Assembly (NCBI RefSeq): GCF_028994805.1
Contig: NZ_JAJQQP010000004.1
Span: 1 to 64,000 of the forward strand
DNA: 64,000 nt
Direction of reading: 5' to 3'
Source of the DNA: Promicromonospora iranensis
GTDB taxonomy: Bacteria; Actinomycetota; Actinomycetes; Actinomycetales; Cellulomonadaceae
Part shown: positions 25,145 to 33,030 of the stretch, one piece after another
Layout of the letters: each line of letters opens with the position of its first letter
Numbering within the stretch: the first letter of the stretch is position 1
The notes under the pieces: generated by a model
What the model was told of the DNA's origin: nothing
Seen by the model: the letters and a program-made list of their open reading frames with translations, nothing else
Database searches by the model: none
Program-made: the position numbers and the translations under genes

Positions 25145-26020
25145 TCACGACAAAAGGTGTTCGTCGAGGAGCGGGGACAGGTGCACGGTGGTCAGGGCCC
25201 GGGTCGCCTGGCGTGCGCCCGCCCGGAGACAGTCCGCGGTGCCCGCACCCGCGAGGTGTGCTGTGAAGAACCCGGCGAAGAACGCGTCACCTGCGCCGTT
25301 GGTGTCGACCACGTCCACGGGCTCCGCCGGGCACTCGAACCAGCCCTCCGCGGTGCGTGCGACGGCCCCGTCGGCGCCGAGCGTGCACACCACGGTCTCG
25401 GCGCCACGGCCCAGCAGGTCGGACATGAGGGCACGGTGGTCGTCGGTACCGTCGTCGGTACCGTCGTCGTTGAGGAAGACGTGCGAGCACGCCTCGGCGA
25501 ACGGACGGTGAAACTCCGCCACACCGTCGTAGTCGTGCAGGTCGGTCCACAGCCTCGCCCCGCTCGCGACGGCGGCCGGGAGCAGGCTCAGCCCGGCGGC
25601 GCCGAGGTCCAGCACCACGTGCTCGGCGTCGGCCACCCGGGCGACGGCGACGGCGTCGGGCCCGGGGGAGGCCGTGGTTGTCGCGAGGTAGATCGACAGG
25701 CGCTCACCGGCGTCGGTCATCAGGTTCAGGTGCTGCTCCGATGAGCCGGGGGCCCGCCGGGCCAGCACCTCGACGCCCTCTGCGCGGTCCAGCGCCGCGA
25801 GGATCAGGTCGCCCTCCCGGTCAGTCCCGACATCGGTGACGAGCGTGCTGGCCGCCCCGAGATCCGCGAGGTGCAGGACCTTCCCGGCGCTCGTACCGCC
25901 CAGCGTGCGCACCGCGCCGCGCGCGAACACGGCGTGCGGGCGGGGCTCGGGAAGGTGGTCGAGCCGGACCATCGTGTTCCACGTGGCCGGACCGGCCACC
26001 ACGGTGCGAGGAGCGTTCAT
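25145..26020 (-). CDS. PfkB family carbohydrate kinase
   Basis: 291 residues from the ATG ending at 26020. PfkB signature 2 is VDVVDTNGAGDAFFAGFFTA with the catalytic Asp, and the N-terminal glycine region is VRTLGGTSAGKVLHLADLGA. It phosphorylates a sugar or nucleoside (ribokinase-like); the substrate is not evident. A 12-bp tandem repeat in the gene (CGTCGGTACCGT units from 25441) encodes DGTDDGTDD in a surface loop; this can vary in copy number without a frameshift. Monocistronic, convergent with the HAD gene. Confidence 0.88.
   Translation of the reverse strand: MNAPRTVVAGPATWNTMVRLDHLPEPRPHAVFARGAVRTLGGTSAGKVLHLADLGAASTLVTDVGTDREGDLILAALDRAEGVEVLARRAPGSSEQHLNLMTDAGERLSIYLATTTASPGPDAVAVARVADAEHVVLDLGAAGLSLLPAAVASGARLWTDLHDYDGVAEFHRPFAEACSHVFLNDDGTDDGTDDHRALMSDLLGRGAETVVCTLGADGAVARTAEGWFECPAEPVDVVDTNGAGDAFFAGFFTAHLAGAGTADCLRAGARQATRALTTVHLSPLLDEHLLS
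25441..25469. repeat. 12-bp tandem repeat inside the PfkB gene
   Basis: Two full and one partial copy of CGTCGGTACCGT. Each unit adds four residues, so slippage would change the length of an acidic loop but keep the frame. Confidence 0.7.
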
Positions 26021-26061
26021 GCGCCCACCCTGCCACCCGACACCCACACCACCCCGGGCGG

Positions 26062-27003
26062 TCAGCCGAGCAGCTCCACGCCCAGCACGGCGATGGCGCC
26101 CGGGTCGCCGACCAGGTCGACGCTGGCGATCCGCCCGTCGTGCACGACCACCGCGAACACGGCGCGCGGCGTGCCGCCCGGCGCCCACGTGAACCCGACG
26201 GCGCCGCCGACCAGCGCGGGCACGGCACCTCCCGCCCGGCCCCGGAACGCCTCCGCGACGGCCGCGGCGCCACGCACCTCGCGCGCCAGCAGGGGAGCGC
26301 CCTTGTCGGCGGACGCCGCCGCCGTCTCGACCGCCGACTGGTCGGCGCGCAGCACCACCTCCGGCGCGAGCACGGCCAGCAGGCCCGCGAGGTCGCCCGT
26401 GCGGGACGCCGTGAGGAACGCCTCCACCACCTGTCGGTCGGTCCGGATCTCGGCGGCGGTCCGGGAGCCGACGCCGGACACCCCGCCGTCCTGCGCGGCC
26501 GCCCCCGACTGCACCCGGCGTCGGCCGCGGCTCGCGAGCTGACGCGACGCGGCGACCGAGCGGCCCAGCACCGGTGCGATCTGCTCGTAGGGGACCGCGA
26601 ACAGGTCGTGCAGCACGAAGGCCAACCGTTCGGCGGGGTCGAGGCTCTGCAGCACGAACTGCATCGCCAGCCCGACGACGTCGGCCAGCTCCGCCTCCTG
26701 CGCGGGGTCCGGGACGTCGTCGTGGGGAAGCTCTGGCCCGATGTCGTCCGGCAGGCCGGTCGGCAGCGGCGCCTCGCGACGTGTCGACCGGGAGCGGAGC
26801 ATGTCGAGGCAGATCCGGCCGGTGACCGTCGTCAGCCAGGCGGCGAGGCTGTCGATCTCGGCGTCACCGGTGCGGTTCAGGCGCAGCCAGGTCTCCTGCA
26901 GCGCGTCGTCGGCGTCGTCGGGGTTGCCGAGCATCCGGTAGGCGACCGCACGCAGGCGGGGGCGGTGCTGCTCGAAGGCGGTGGCGAGCTCATCGGGATC
27001 CAT
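26062..27003 (-). CDS. ECF41-like sigma factor with SnoaL-type C-terminal domain
   Basis: 313 residues. Sigma region 2 (RAVAYRMLGNPDDADDALQE then TWLRLNRTGD) and region 4 (YEQIAPVLGRSVAASRQLAS) are clear. A roughly 120-residue NTF2/SnoaL-like extension follows (VVEAFLTASRTGDLAGLLAV), the layout of ECF41 sigma factors, in which the extension acts as a built-in anti-sigma. The DGGG motif typical of that extension is degenerate here (VVLRADQS). The divergent neighbour is a carboxymuconolactone decarboxylase, the usual ECF41 target. The cognate-type promoter words are in the 97-bp gap. Confidence 0.88.
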   Translation of the reverse strand: MDPDELATAFEQHRPRLRAVAYRMLGNPDDADDALQETWLRLNRTGDAEIDSLAAWLTTVTGRICLDMLRSRSTRREAPLPTGLPDDIGPELPHDDVPDPAQEAELADVVGLAMQFVLQSLDPAERLAFVLHDLFAVPYEQIAPVLGRSVAASRQLASRGRRRVQSGAAAQDGGVSGVGSRTAAEIRTDRQVVEAFLTASRTGDLAGLLAVLAPEVVLRADQSAVETAAASADKGAPLLAREVRGAAAVAEAFRGRAGGAVPALVGGAVGFTWAPGGTPRAVFAVVVHDGRIASVDLVGDPGAIAVLGVELLG

Positions 27004-27004
27004 C

Positions 27005-27031
27005 GGTCACATCCTCGGTCTCGGGGGAGTC
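27005..27031 (+). promoter_or_regulatory. ECF41-type promoter for the CMD gene (probable)
   Basis: GGTCACA at 27005-27011, 16 bases, then AGTC at 27028-27031. The published ECF41 consensus is TGTCACA-N16-CGTC, so this fits with one change in each element. It is 70 bp upstream of the CMD start. Confidence 0.5.
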
Positions 27032-27039
27032 AGGTGTGT

Positions 27040-27066
27040 GACGGCGCGCAGGGCGCCGATGTGACC
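27040..27066 (-). promoter_or_regulatory. ECF41-type autoregulatory promoter for the sigma gene
   Basis: Read on the minus strand, GGTCACA (27066-27060), exactly 16 bases, then CGTC (27043-27040). This matches the ECF41 consensus with one change in the -35 and a perfect -10. It lies 37 bp before the sigma start codon. Confidence 0.6.
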
Positions 27067-27100
27067 GGCCGGGACTTCCGGCCATGACGAGAGGGCCACG

Positions 27101-27622
27101 ATGACCACCGAGACCACGACCCACGAGTTCGCCCCCGAGGCGTCCACCACCCCGCACCTGCGGACGCTGGAGCCCCGCATGCAGAGCCCGGCACTGCTCG
27201 TGCCGGGCGCGGTGAAGCACCTGGGCGCGCTGGGACAGATCGTCCACGGGCAGGGCGTACCGGCCACCACGCTAGAGCTGGTGCACCTCCGCACGAGCCA
27301 GATCAACGGTTGCGCCTGGTGCATCGACTACGGGATGCGCCAGGCCCGCAAGGCAGGCGAGTCGGAGGACCGCCTCGCCTCGGTCTCCGCCTGGCGTGAG
27401 TCGCCGTACCTCTCCGAGGCGGAGTGCGCGGCGATCGAGCTCGCCGAGTCGGTCACGCGGCTCGCGGACAGCTCGGATCCCGTGCCCGACGCGATCTGGA
27501 ACCGTGCCACCGAGCACTACGACGAGCAGGCGCTCGCGGCGCTGGTGCTCTACATCGGGGTCACCAACGTCTACAACCGCCTCAACGTGACGACCCGCCA
27601 GGTCGCCGGCGTGGTCGGCTGA
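27101..27622 (+). CDS. Carboxymuconolactone decarboxylase/AhpD-like protein
   Basis: 173 residues. The AhpD-type CxxC catalytic site is LRTSQINGCAWCIDYGMRQA near residue 70, with the downstream His replaced in this motif by Tyr (CIDYG instead of CIDMH). The rest of the CMD fold is visible (VLYIGVTNVYNRLNVTTRQV). Family members act as thiol peroxidase partners or decarboxylases. It is probably induced by the divergent ECF41-like sigma factor in response to oxidative or thiol stress; that is inference from gene order and promoter words. Confidence 0.87.
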   Translation: MTTETTTHEFAPEASTTPHLRTLEPRMQSPALLVPGAVKHLGALGQIVHGQGVPATTLELVHLRTSQINGCAWCIDYGMRQARKAGESEDRLASVSAWRESPYLSEAECAAIELAESVTRLADSSDPVPDAIWNRATEHYDEQALAALVLYIGVTNVYNRLNVTTRQVAGVVG

Positions 27623-27646
27623 ACCACCGCTGGTCGAGTCACCGTT

Positions 27647-27686
27647 GGTCGAGCTTGTCGAGACCTCCGTCCCGGCAAGCTCGACC
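27647..27686. terminator. GGTCGAGCTTG hairpin between CMD and rarD
   Basis: GGTCGAGCTTG (27647-27657) and CAAGCTCGACC (27676-27686) form an 11-bp stem. Upstream the words CCGCTGGTCGAG and CCGTTGGTCGAG are repeated. It lies between convergent genes. The same word family occurs at about 47545 inside an ABC permease gene. Confidence 0.65.
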
Positions 27687-27690
27687 GGCC

Positions 27691-28593
27691 TCACCCCAGA
27701 CGCGGCCGGGGAGCTCGCCGGCTCTGGCGGATCCCGTCGATCGTGATCAGCACGAGCGCGACCCACACCAGGACGAACCCGGCCCAGCGCGCGGCCGGCA
27801 TGTGCTCCCCGAAGACGAGCAGCCCCACGAGGAACTGCAGCAGGGGAGCGAGGTACTGCAGCATGCCGATCACGGACAGGGGCAGGCGCCGCGCGGCAGC
27901 GCCGAAGAGGAGCAGGGGCAGCGCTGTCACGATGCCTGCTGACATGAGCAGCAGCACGTGTCCGGCCCCGTGTCCCGTGAAGGTCCCGGCGCTGCCGAGC
28001 CAGACGAGGTAGGCGAGGGCGAACGGGACGGCGACCACCGTCTCGACAGCGAGGCCGGGCAGAGCCGGGACGGTACGGCCCACACGGTTCTTCACGAGCC
28101 CGTAGAGGCCGAAGGAAACAGCGAGGCACAGCGAGATCCACGGCAGGCCACCCAGCCCGGTGGACAGCACGACCACCGATGCGGCGCCGAAGGAGATCGC
28201 GATCCACTGCACGGGTCGCAGCCGTTCCCGCAGGACCAGCACGCCGAGCAGCACGGTGACGATCGGGTTGATGAAGTAGCCCAGGGCGGCGTCGAGCACG
28301 CGGTCGCTGAGGACGGCGTACACGTACACGACCCAGTTGACGACGATCAGCGCCGCGGCGACGACGAACGTGCCCAGGATGCGCGGCGAACGCAGGGCGG
28401 TCAGGAAGACCCCCAGCTGGCGCAGAGCGGCGAGCGCGATGAGGCAGAAGAGCAGGCTCCACACGATGCGGTGGGCCACGATCTCCAGGGCACCCGCCGG
28501 CTGGAGCAGCGGGAAGAAGAGCGGCATCCCGCCCCAGAGCAGGTAGGCCCCGATGCCGAGCGGCAGACCCCAGCGATCTTGGTGTTGTGTCAC
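27691..28593 (-). CDS. rarD: RarD-type EamA transporter
   Basis: 300 residues with ten transmembrane helices in two EamA repeats. The N-terminal GAYLLWGGMPLFFPLLQPA and EIVAHRIVWSLLFC and the YVYAVLSDRVLDAALGYFIN segment are diagnostic for RarD (named for chloramphenicol sensitivity in Pseudomonas). It is a predicted metabolite permease of unknown substrate in the plasma membrane. Monocistronic, divergent from tRNA-Tyr. Confidence 0.9.
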   Translation of the reverse strand: MTQHQDRWGLPLGIGAYLLWGGMPLFFPLLQPAGALEIVAHRIVWSLLFCLIALAALRQLGVFLTALRSPRILGTFVVAAALIVVNWVVYVYAVLSDRVLDAALGYFINPIVTVLLGVLVLRERLRPVQWIAISFGAASVVVLSTGLGGLPWISLCLAVSFGLYGLVKNRVGRTVPALPGLAVETVVAVPFALAYLVWLGSAGTFTGHGAGHVLLLMSAGIVTALPLLLFGAAARRLPLSVIGMLQYLAPLLQFLVGLLVFGEHMPAARWAGFVLVWVALVLITIDGIRQSRRAPRPRLG

Positions 28594-28718
28594 GCCGTCA
28601 CGATAGGTCTCGCGCGTCGGTCCGGATCACGGCGGGTGCTGTGGGGCTCGTCACCAGGCCGGGCCTTTTTTCGATTTCTCGCGAGGGCCAGGAGGGCGCT
28701 ATGGTTGGGCTCGTTCAC

Positions 28719-28800
28719 GGCTGGTTGCCCGAGCGGCCAAAGGGATCTGACTGTAAATCAGACGGCTCAGCCTTCGGGGGTTCGAATCCCTCACCAGCCA
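28719..28800 (+). tRNA. tRNA-Tyr (GTA)
   Basis: Acceptor GGCTGGT pairs with ACCAGCC and the discriminator is A28800. The anticodon GTA is at 28753-28755 in the loop CTGTAAA. A long variable arm (class II tRNA) and T-loop TTCGAAT are present. No CCA is encoded. Confidence 0.95.
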
Positions 28801-28812
28801 CGTGACTCACGA

Positions 28813-28850
28813 GTAGGGCCTGACCAGCGGAAACGCGGGTCAGGCCCTAC
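28813..28850 (+). terminator. Terminator hairpin after tRNA-Tyr
   Basis: GTAGGGCCTGACC (28813-28825) pairs perfectly with GGTCAGGCCCTAC (28838-28850), followed by TTCGTTG. Thirteen-bp stem, 12-base loop. Confidence 0.75.
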
Positions 28851-28875
28851 TTCGTTGTCGGCTGTGCCCCTCCGC

Positions 28876-29034
28876 TGACTTCGGTCCCTTGCTGCGGCTC
28901 GTCCATGACTTCGGTCGGTTGCGATGAGCTCGGTCGTTCGATGGACCGATCTCATCGCAACCGACCGATCTCACCAGGTCCGCCCAGCAAGGGACCGAAG
29001 TCACTGGGTCCGCAAAGCAACCGACCGATCTCGG
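28876..29034. repeat. Nested inverted-repeat array between tRNA-Tyr and tRNA-Thr
   Basis: The outer 19-bp arms TGACTTCGGTCCCTTGCTG (28876-28894) and CAGCAAGGGACCGAAGTCA (28985-29003) are perfect complements. Inside them lies a perfect 17-bp pair, CGGTCGGTTGCGATGAG (28912-28928) and CTCATCGCAACCGACCG (28951-28967). A third copy of CAACCGACCGATCTC follows at about 29018. The result is a cruciform-like array of the words ACCGAC and GACTTCGGTC. No gene is visible. Confidence 0.8.
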
Positions 29035-29151
29035 CGCCCCCGTCCGAAGGACTCCACGGGACGGTCGACCAGGGCTCCTGAGCGACGCGGCCTACTTCAC
29101 ACCCGATTCGATTTCACGCGAGGCCGGAGGGCATGTAGAGTCTTCCTCGCC

Positions 29152-29224
29152 GCCCCGATAGCTCAGTCGGCAGAGCGTCTCCATGGTAAGGAGAAGGTCA
29201 AGGGTTCGATTCCCTTTCGGGGCT
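29152..29224 (+). tRNA. tRNA-Thr (GGT)
   Basis: Acceptor GCCCCGA/TCGGGGC, discriminator T29224, anticodon stem TCTCC/GGAGA with loop ATGGTAA giving anticodon GGT, and T-loop TTCGATT. The 73-nt gene is in the conserved actinobacterial tRNA-Thr/tRNA-Met/rpmG order. Confidence 0.95.
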
Positions 29225-29310
29225 CTGTGATCGACGCGGGGTCGTCCGTCCTTCTTTCCGGTTCGCCGGTGGGGGATTAACGGCGGATGGCCTCGCGTTC
29301 CGTCACGCGC

Positions 29311-29384
29311 GGCGGGGTAGCTCAGCTGGTCAGAGCGCACGACTCATAATCGTGAGGTCGCGGGTTCGAGCCCCGCCCTCGCTA
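29311..29384 (+). tRNA. tRNA-Met (CAT)
   Basis: Acceptor GGCGGGG pairs with CCTCGCT (two G-U pairs), discriminator A29384 and encoded CCA at 29385-29387. Anticodon stem CACGA/TCGTG with loop CTCATAA gives CAT. The paired first acceptor position (G-U) and sequence suit an elongator tRNA-Met. Confidence 0.92.
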
Positions 29385-29470
29385 CCAAGCAAGTACATCC
29401 GTTCGGCGTCCCTTGCCGGACGACGCGAAGACACATGGCGCCTCCCTCTCGAGGCGCGGAGGTGAGAGCC

Positions 29471-29641
29471 ATGGCAAGCAAGAGTGCGGACGTCCGCCCG
29501 AAGATCACGCTCGCATGCGTGGACTGCAAGGAGCGGAACTACATCACCAAGAAGAACCGCCGTAACGACCCCGACCGCCTGGAGCTGGCGAAGTTCTGCC
29601 CGCGCTGCGGTAAGCACACGTCGCACCGCGAGACTCGCTGA
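29471..29641 (+). CDS. rpmG: 50S ribosomal protein L33, zinc-ribbon form
   Basis: 56 residues from ATG 29471 with GAGGTGAGAG upstream. Both zinc CxxC pairs are present, CVDCKERNY and [10 protein letters not shown], so it is the zinc-binding (C+) type. It sits just after tRNA-Met and before the hadA/hadB-like genes, the standard actinobacterial arrangement. It is part of the large ribosomal subunit near the E site. Confidence 0.97.
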   Translation: MASKSADVRPKITLACVDCKERNYITKKNRRNDPDRLELAKFCPRCGKHTSHRETR

Positions 29642-29666
29642 GTCTCGGTAGCTGGTTCACACCGAC

Positions 29667-30152
29667 GTGGCGAACGCTGACTTCGAGGGCCGGGTCTACC
29701 CGGCCGACGCCCCCTACTCCGTAGGCCGCGAGAAGATCCGCGAGTTCGCCACAGCTGTCGGTGCCACCCACCCCGCGCACCACGATCTCGTGGCAGCGCG
29801 GGGTCTGGGCTATCTGGACCTGGTCGCTCCGCCGACCTTCGCCGTGATCGTGGCGCAGCGCGCCGAGGCGCAGTACATCAGCGACCCGGCGGCCGACATC
29901 GACTTCTCGCGCGTGGTCCACGCGGACGAGCGCTTCACGCACCACCGCCCCATCGTCGCCGGTGACGAGCTCACGACGGTGCTGCACGTGGACCGGATCG
30001 TCTCCCGCGGAGCCATCAGCATGGTCACCACGCGCTGCGAGATCTACGCGATGCCGGAGAGCATCGAGGTGCCGTCGCCCGAGGCCGAGAGCCCTGGCGA
30101 GCCTGTTGCCACCGTCATCTCCACGCTTGCCATCCGAGGTGAGGACGCATGA
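29667..30152 (+). CDS. FAS1-like MaoC-type dehydratase subunit (HadA-like)
   Basis: 161 residues from GTG 29667. It has the single hot-dog fold of HadA/FAS1_DH_region proteins: YSVGREKIREFATAVGATHP near the start, PTFAVIV, and DELTTVLHVDRIVSR. In mycobacteria HadA pairs with HadB in 3-hydroxyacyl-ACP dehydration. Here the pair is translationally coupled (ATGA overlap). This organism probably does not make mycolates, so a role in general fatty acid or polyketide-like elongation is more likely. Confidence 0.87.
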   Translation: MANADFEGRVYPADAPYSVGREKIREFATAVGATHPAHHDLVAARGLGYLDLVAPPTFAVIVAQRAEAQYISDPAADIDFSRVVHADERFTHHRPIVAGDELTTVLHVDRIVSRGAISMVTTRCEIYAMPESIEVPSPEAESPGEPVATVISTLAIRGEDA

Positions 30153-30571
30153 GCCGCCCCGACATGGCGGCTCTCGCCGTCGGCGACGTGATCGGCACGC
30201 GCACCGTCACCTTCGACCGCGCGGACCTCGTCCGCTACGCGGGCGCCAGCGGTGACTTCAACCCGATCCACTGGAACGACAAGGTCGCCGAGGGCGCGGG
30301 TCTGCCCGGCGTCATCGCGCACGGCATGCTGACCATGGGTGCCGTCGTCGGCCTGGTCTCGGAGTGGGCGGGCGACCCGGGCGCCGTCGTCGACTACCAG
30401 ACGCGGTTCACCAAGCCCGTCGAGGTGCCCAACCCGGGCACGGCGTCGGTTGACGTCACCGCCACGATCGGCGTGATCGACGGCGACGCCGGCACCGTGC
30501 GCGTCGACCTCGCCGTCACCGTCGACGGAGCGAAGGTCCTGGGTCGCGCCCAGGCGATCGTCCGCCTCTGA
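30149..30571 (+). CDS. MaoC-type dehydratase subunit (HadB-like)
   Basis: 140 residues, start overlapping the HadA-like stop. The hydratase-2 motif is visible: YAGASGDFNPIHWNDKVAEG with the catalytic Asp and His, then PGVIAHGMLTMGAVVG. This is the catalytic partner of the HadA-like subunit, forming a heterodimer that dehydrates 3-hydroxyacyl thioesters. No HadC follows; the next gene is a secreted amidase. Confidence 0.9.
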   Translation: MSRPDMAALAVGDVIGTRTVTFDRADLVRYAGASGDFNPIHWNDKVAEGAGLPGVIAHGMLTMGAVVGLVSEWAGDPGAVVDYQTRFTKPVEVPNPGTASVDVTATIGVIDGDAGTVRVDLAVTVDGAKVLGRAQAIVRL

Positions 30572-30686
30572 CTCTCGCGCGTCCGTCCGGGTGACGGGCT
30601 CTTCACCCGTAGGTCTTCTCATGCGCTCCCGGATCGGGTGTGATTCTCTCGTCCCGCATGTGAACGGCTGACGAGAGGATCTCCGC

Positions 30687-32942
30687 GTGACGTCACGACG
30701 GCGCAGCACAGCCTTGGCCACGGCGGCCGGGCTGCTTCTTCCACTCCTACCCCTCTCGGCGGCCAGTGCGGTCCCGACGGCGACGGAATCCGACGGCGGA
30801 CCGGTGACCTGCACCGCCGTCCTCGCCGCCGGTTCGCTCGACGAGTCGTTCGCCGCCGCCGCCGAGGTGACCGGTGTGCCCGAGGACCTGCTCAAGGCGG
30901 TGTCGTACATGGAGTCGCGCTGGAACCAGCACGCCGGCCAGGTCAGCGCCGACGGCGGCTACGGGGTGTTCAACCTCGTGGGCGGCGCGGCTCCCGGTCA
31001 CGCGCACGGTGACGGCCTGCCCCTCTCCGCGGTGAACGACAAGGCGGGCCCTGCCCACGAGGGCACCCCCGAGCTCACCCGCGCGGCGCGGCTCACCGGC
31101 CTCGACGAGGAGACCCTGAAGGCCGAGTCGCAGGCCAACGTGTGCGGCGGAGCGGCCCTGCTCGCTTCCTACCAGGCCCAGGCGGTGCGCGACGGCGCGG
31201 CCGACGCCGAGCCGGCCGGGACGACGTCGGACAGCCTGGGGGAGTGGGAGAACGCGGTGTCCCGGATGAGCGACGTCGAGGGTTTCGCTACACAGGTGTA
31301 CACAATCCTTCGTGAGGGCGCCGGAACGACCACCCCGGCCGACGGCGCAGTGATCTTCACGGGCAACCGGGACGTCGTCGTGCCGCGGGCCGCGAGCTCG
31401 AGCGACCCGGAGACGGACTGCCCCGAGGACCTGGGCTGCGAGTGGCTGCCCGCCCCGTACGAGAAGGCCTCGGCGGACCTCCCGGACAACACCGGGGACT
31501 ACGGCAACCACGACCAGGCCGACCGCACCGGCGCGGGCGGACCGTCGCTGGACTACATCCTGATCCACGACACCGAGACGGCCTACCAGCCCACGGTCAA
31601 CCTGGTGCAGGACCCCAGCTACCTGGCGTGGAACTACACGCTGCGGTCCTCGGACGGGCACGTGGCGAACCACCTCGACCCGGCCGACGTCGGCTGGCAC
31701 GCGGGCAACTGGTTCATGAACATGCACTCCATCGGTCTGGAGCACGAGGGTTGGGCCGGTACGGGCGCCTGGTACACCGAGGCGATGTACCGGTCGTCGG
31801 CGGCACTGGTGCGGCACCTGGCGGCGGAGCACGACATCCCGCTCGACCGGGCGCACGTCATCGGGCACGACCAGGTACCAGGCATCCTGCCCGGGTACAC
31901 CAAGAACGTGCACTGGGACCCGGGCCCGTACTGGGACTGGGACCACTACTTCGAGCTGCTCGGCGCCCCCATCGGCGGTGATCTGGAGACGACGACGGAC
32001 GTCGAGACGGGCGACGTCGTCGAGGTGCGCACGGGCTACGCCGACAACCCGAACACCGTGACGGGCTGCGAGCAGGCGTCGCCGGGGTCGGGCGCGTGCG
32101 TCGAGGGTGCCGGGACGAACTTCCGATACCTGCGGCAGGCGCCCTCGGCCGATGCCCCCCTGGCGAAGGACCCGGGCTGGAAGCCGGACGGTACCGACGG
32201 CACGACCTACGCGAGCGACGTGAGCGCGCGCGTGCAGTCCGGGCACAAGCTCGTCGTAGACCAGGTGGAGGGCGACTGGCTGGGTGTGTGGTGGGCCGGT
32301 TCGCTGGCCTGGCTGCACAACCCGGCCGACCGTCCGGTGGTGGTGCCCGCGACGGCCAGGACGATCACCGTCGCGGGCGACGCGCCGGCGCCGGTCTTCG
32401 GCAGGGCGTACCCGGAGGCGGCGGCGTACGAGGACCACCCGGACGTCCCGGTGCAGCCGGTCACGCCCATCGAGTACCAGGTGGGTGTGGACCAGACGTA
32501 CGCGGTGGCCGACGACCACGTGGCCTCCGACTACTACCGGGCCACCACGTTCGACGGCTCCGGCCCGGGCGACCGCACGGTGGTCCGTGGCGACGACGTG
32601 TACTACCAGGTGTGGTTGGCGCACCGGCACGTGTTCGTCAACGCGGCCGACGTCGAGCTGCACGACCCGGTGGTCGCGGACGTGACCGGGCCGAGCATCG
32701 AGGGCCGGGCCAAGCCGGGCAAGGTCCTGACGGCCGACGCCGGGACGTACCTCCCGGACGACGTCCACGTCAGCTACCAGTGGCTGCGTGACGGCGAGCC
32801 GGTGCGCGGGGCGATCGGTTCCCGGTACCTGGTGACGGGGCGTGACCTGGGCGCAGAGCTCGCGGTCGAGGTGACGGTCTCCGCAGCGGGCCACAGGCCG
32901 GCGCGGTACACCTCAACCCCCGAACTCGTGTCGCCGAGGTAG
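30687..32942 (+). CDS. Secreted N-acetylmuramoyl-L-alanine amidase (Amidase_2/PGRP)
   Basis: 751 residues from GTG 30687. A signal peptide (SRRRSTALATAAGLLLPLLP, cleavage after ASA) sends it out. Residues about 40-160 hold a lytic-type VTGVPEDLLKAVSYMESRWN region. The amidase domain lies at about 285-430, with LDYILIHDTETAYQP, SIGLEHEGWAG and DRAHVIGHDQVPG, where the His residues bind zinc. The C-terminal 300 residues include an SH3-like region and an Ig-like SYQWLRDGEPV module that probably bind the wall. It cleaves peptidoglycan stem peptides. Its 3' end runs into a large hairpin. Confidence 0.88.
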   Translation: MTSRRRSTALATAAGLLLPLLPLSAASAVPTATESDGGPVTCTAVLAAGSLDESFAAAAEVTGVPEDLLKAVSYMESRWNQHAGQVSADGGYGVFNLVGGAAPGHAHGDGLPLSAVNDKAGPAHEGTPELTRAARLTGLDEETLKAESQANVCGGAALLASYQAQAVRDGAADAEPAGTTSDSLGEWENAVSRMSDVEGFATQVYTILREGAGTTTPADGAVIFTGNRDVVVPRAASSSDPETDCPEDLGCEWLPAPYEKASADLPDNTGDYGNHDQADRTGAGGPSLDYILIHDTETAYQPTVNLVQDPSYLAWNYTLRSSDGHVANHLDPADVGWHAGNWFMNMHSIGLEHEGWAGTGAWYTEAMYRSSAALVRHLAAEHDIPLDRAHVIGHDQVPGILPGYTKNVHWDPGPYWDWDHYFELLGAPIGGDLETTTDVETGDVVEVRTGYADNPNTVTGCEQASPGSGACVEGAGTNFRYLRQAPSADAPLAKDPGWKPDGTDGTTYASDVSARVQSGHKLVVDQVEGDWLGVWWAGSLAWLHNPADRPVVVPATARTITVAGDAPAPVFGRAYPEAAAYEDHPDVPVQPVTPIEYQVGVDQTYAVADDHVASDYYRATTFDGSGPGDRTVVRGDDVYYQVWLAHRHVFVNAADVELHDPVVADVTGPSIEGRAKPGKVLTADAGTYLPDDVHVSYQWLRDGEPVRGAIGSRYLVTGRDLGAELAVEVTVSAAGHRPARYTSTPELVSPR

Positions 32943-33021
32943 TCACCTGGCGAGGTAGTCAGGTAGCGAGGTAGTCACCCAGCCTGCTGGGTGACTACCC
33001 CGCTGGGTGACTACCTCGGCG
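32932..33021. terminator. Bipartite hairpin array between amidase and C39-like genes
   Basis: Outer arms CGCCGAGGTAGTCACC (32932-32947) and GGTGACTACCTCGGCG (33006-33021) are perfect complements. Inner arms GTAGTCACCCAGC (32971-32983) and GCTGGGTGACTAC (32986-32998) form a second hairpin. The word GAGGTAGTC is repeated. It starts within the last amidase codons and separates convergent genes. It shares its words with the hairpin at 40300. Confidence 0.78.
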
Positions 33022-33030
33022 GTGCCGTCG

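Noticed and set aside
30747-32894. A 715-codon minus-strand frame opposite the amidase
   Set aside because: Composition-driven shadow frame with R/V/H/G-rich product and no recognisable motif. The plus strand has a signal peptide and amidase domain.
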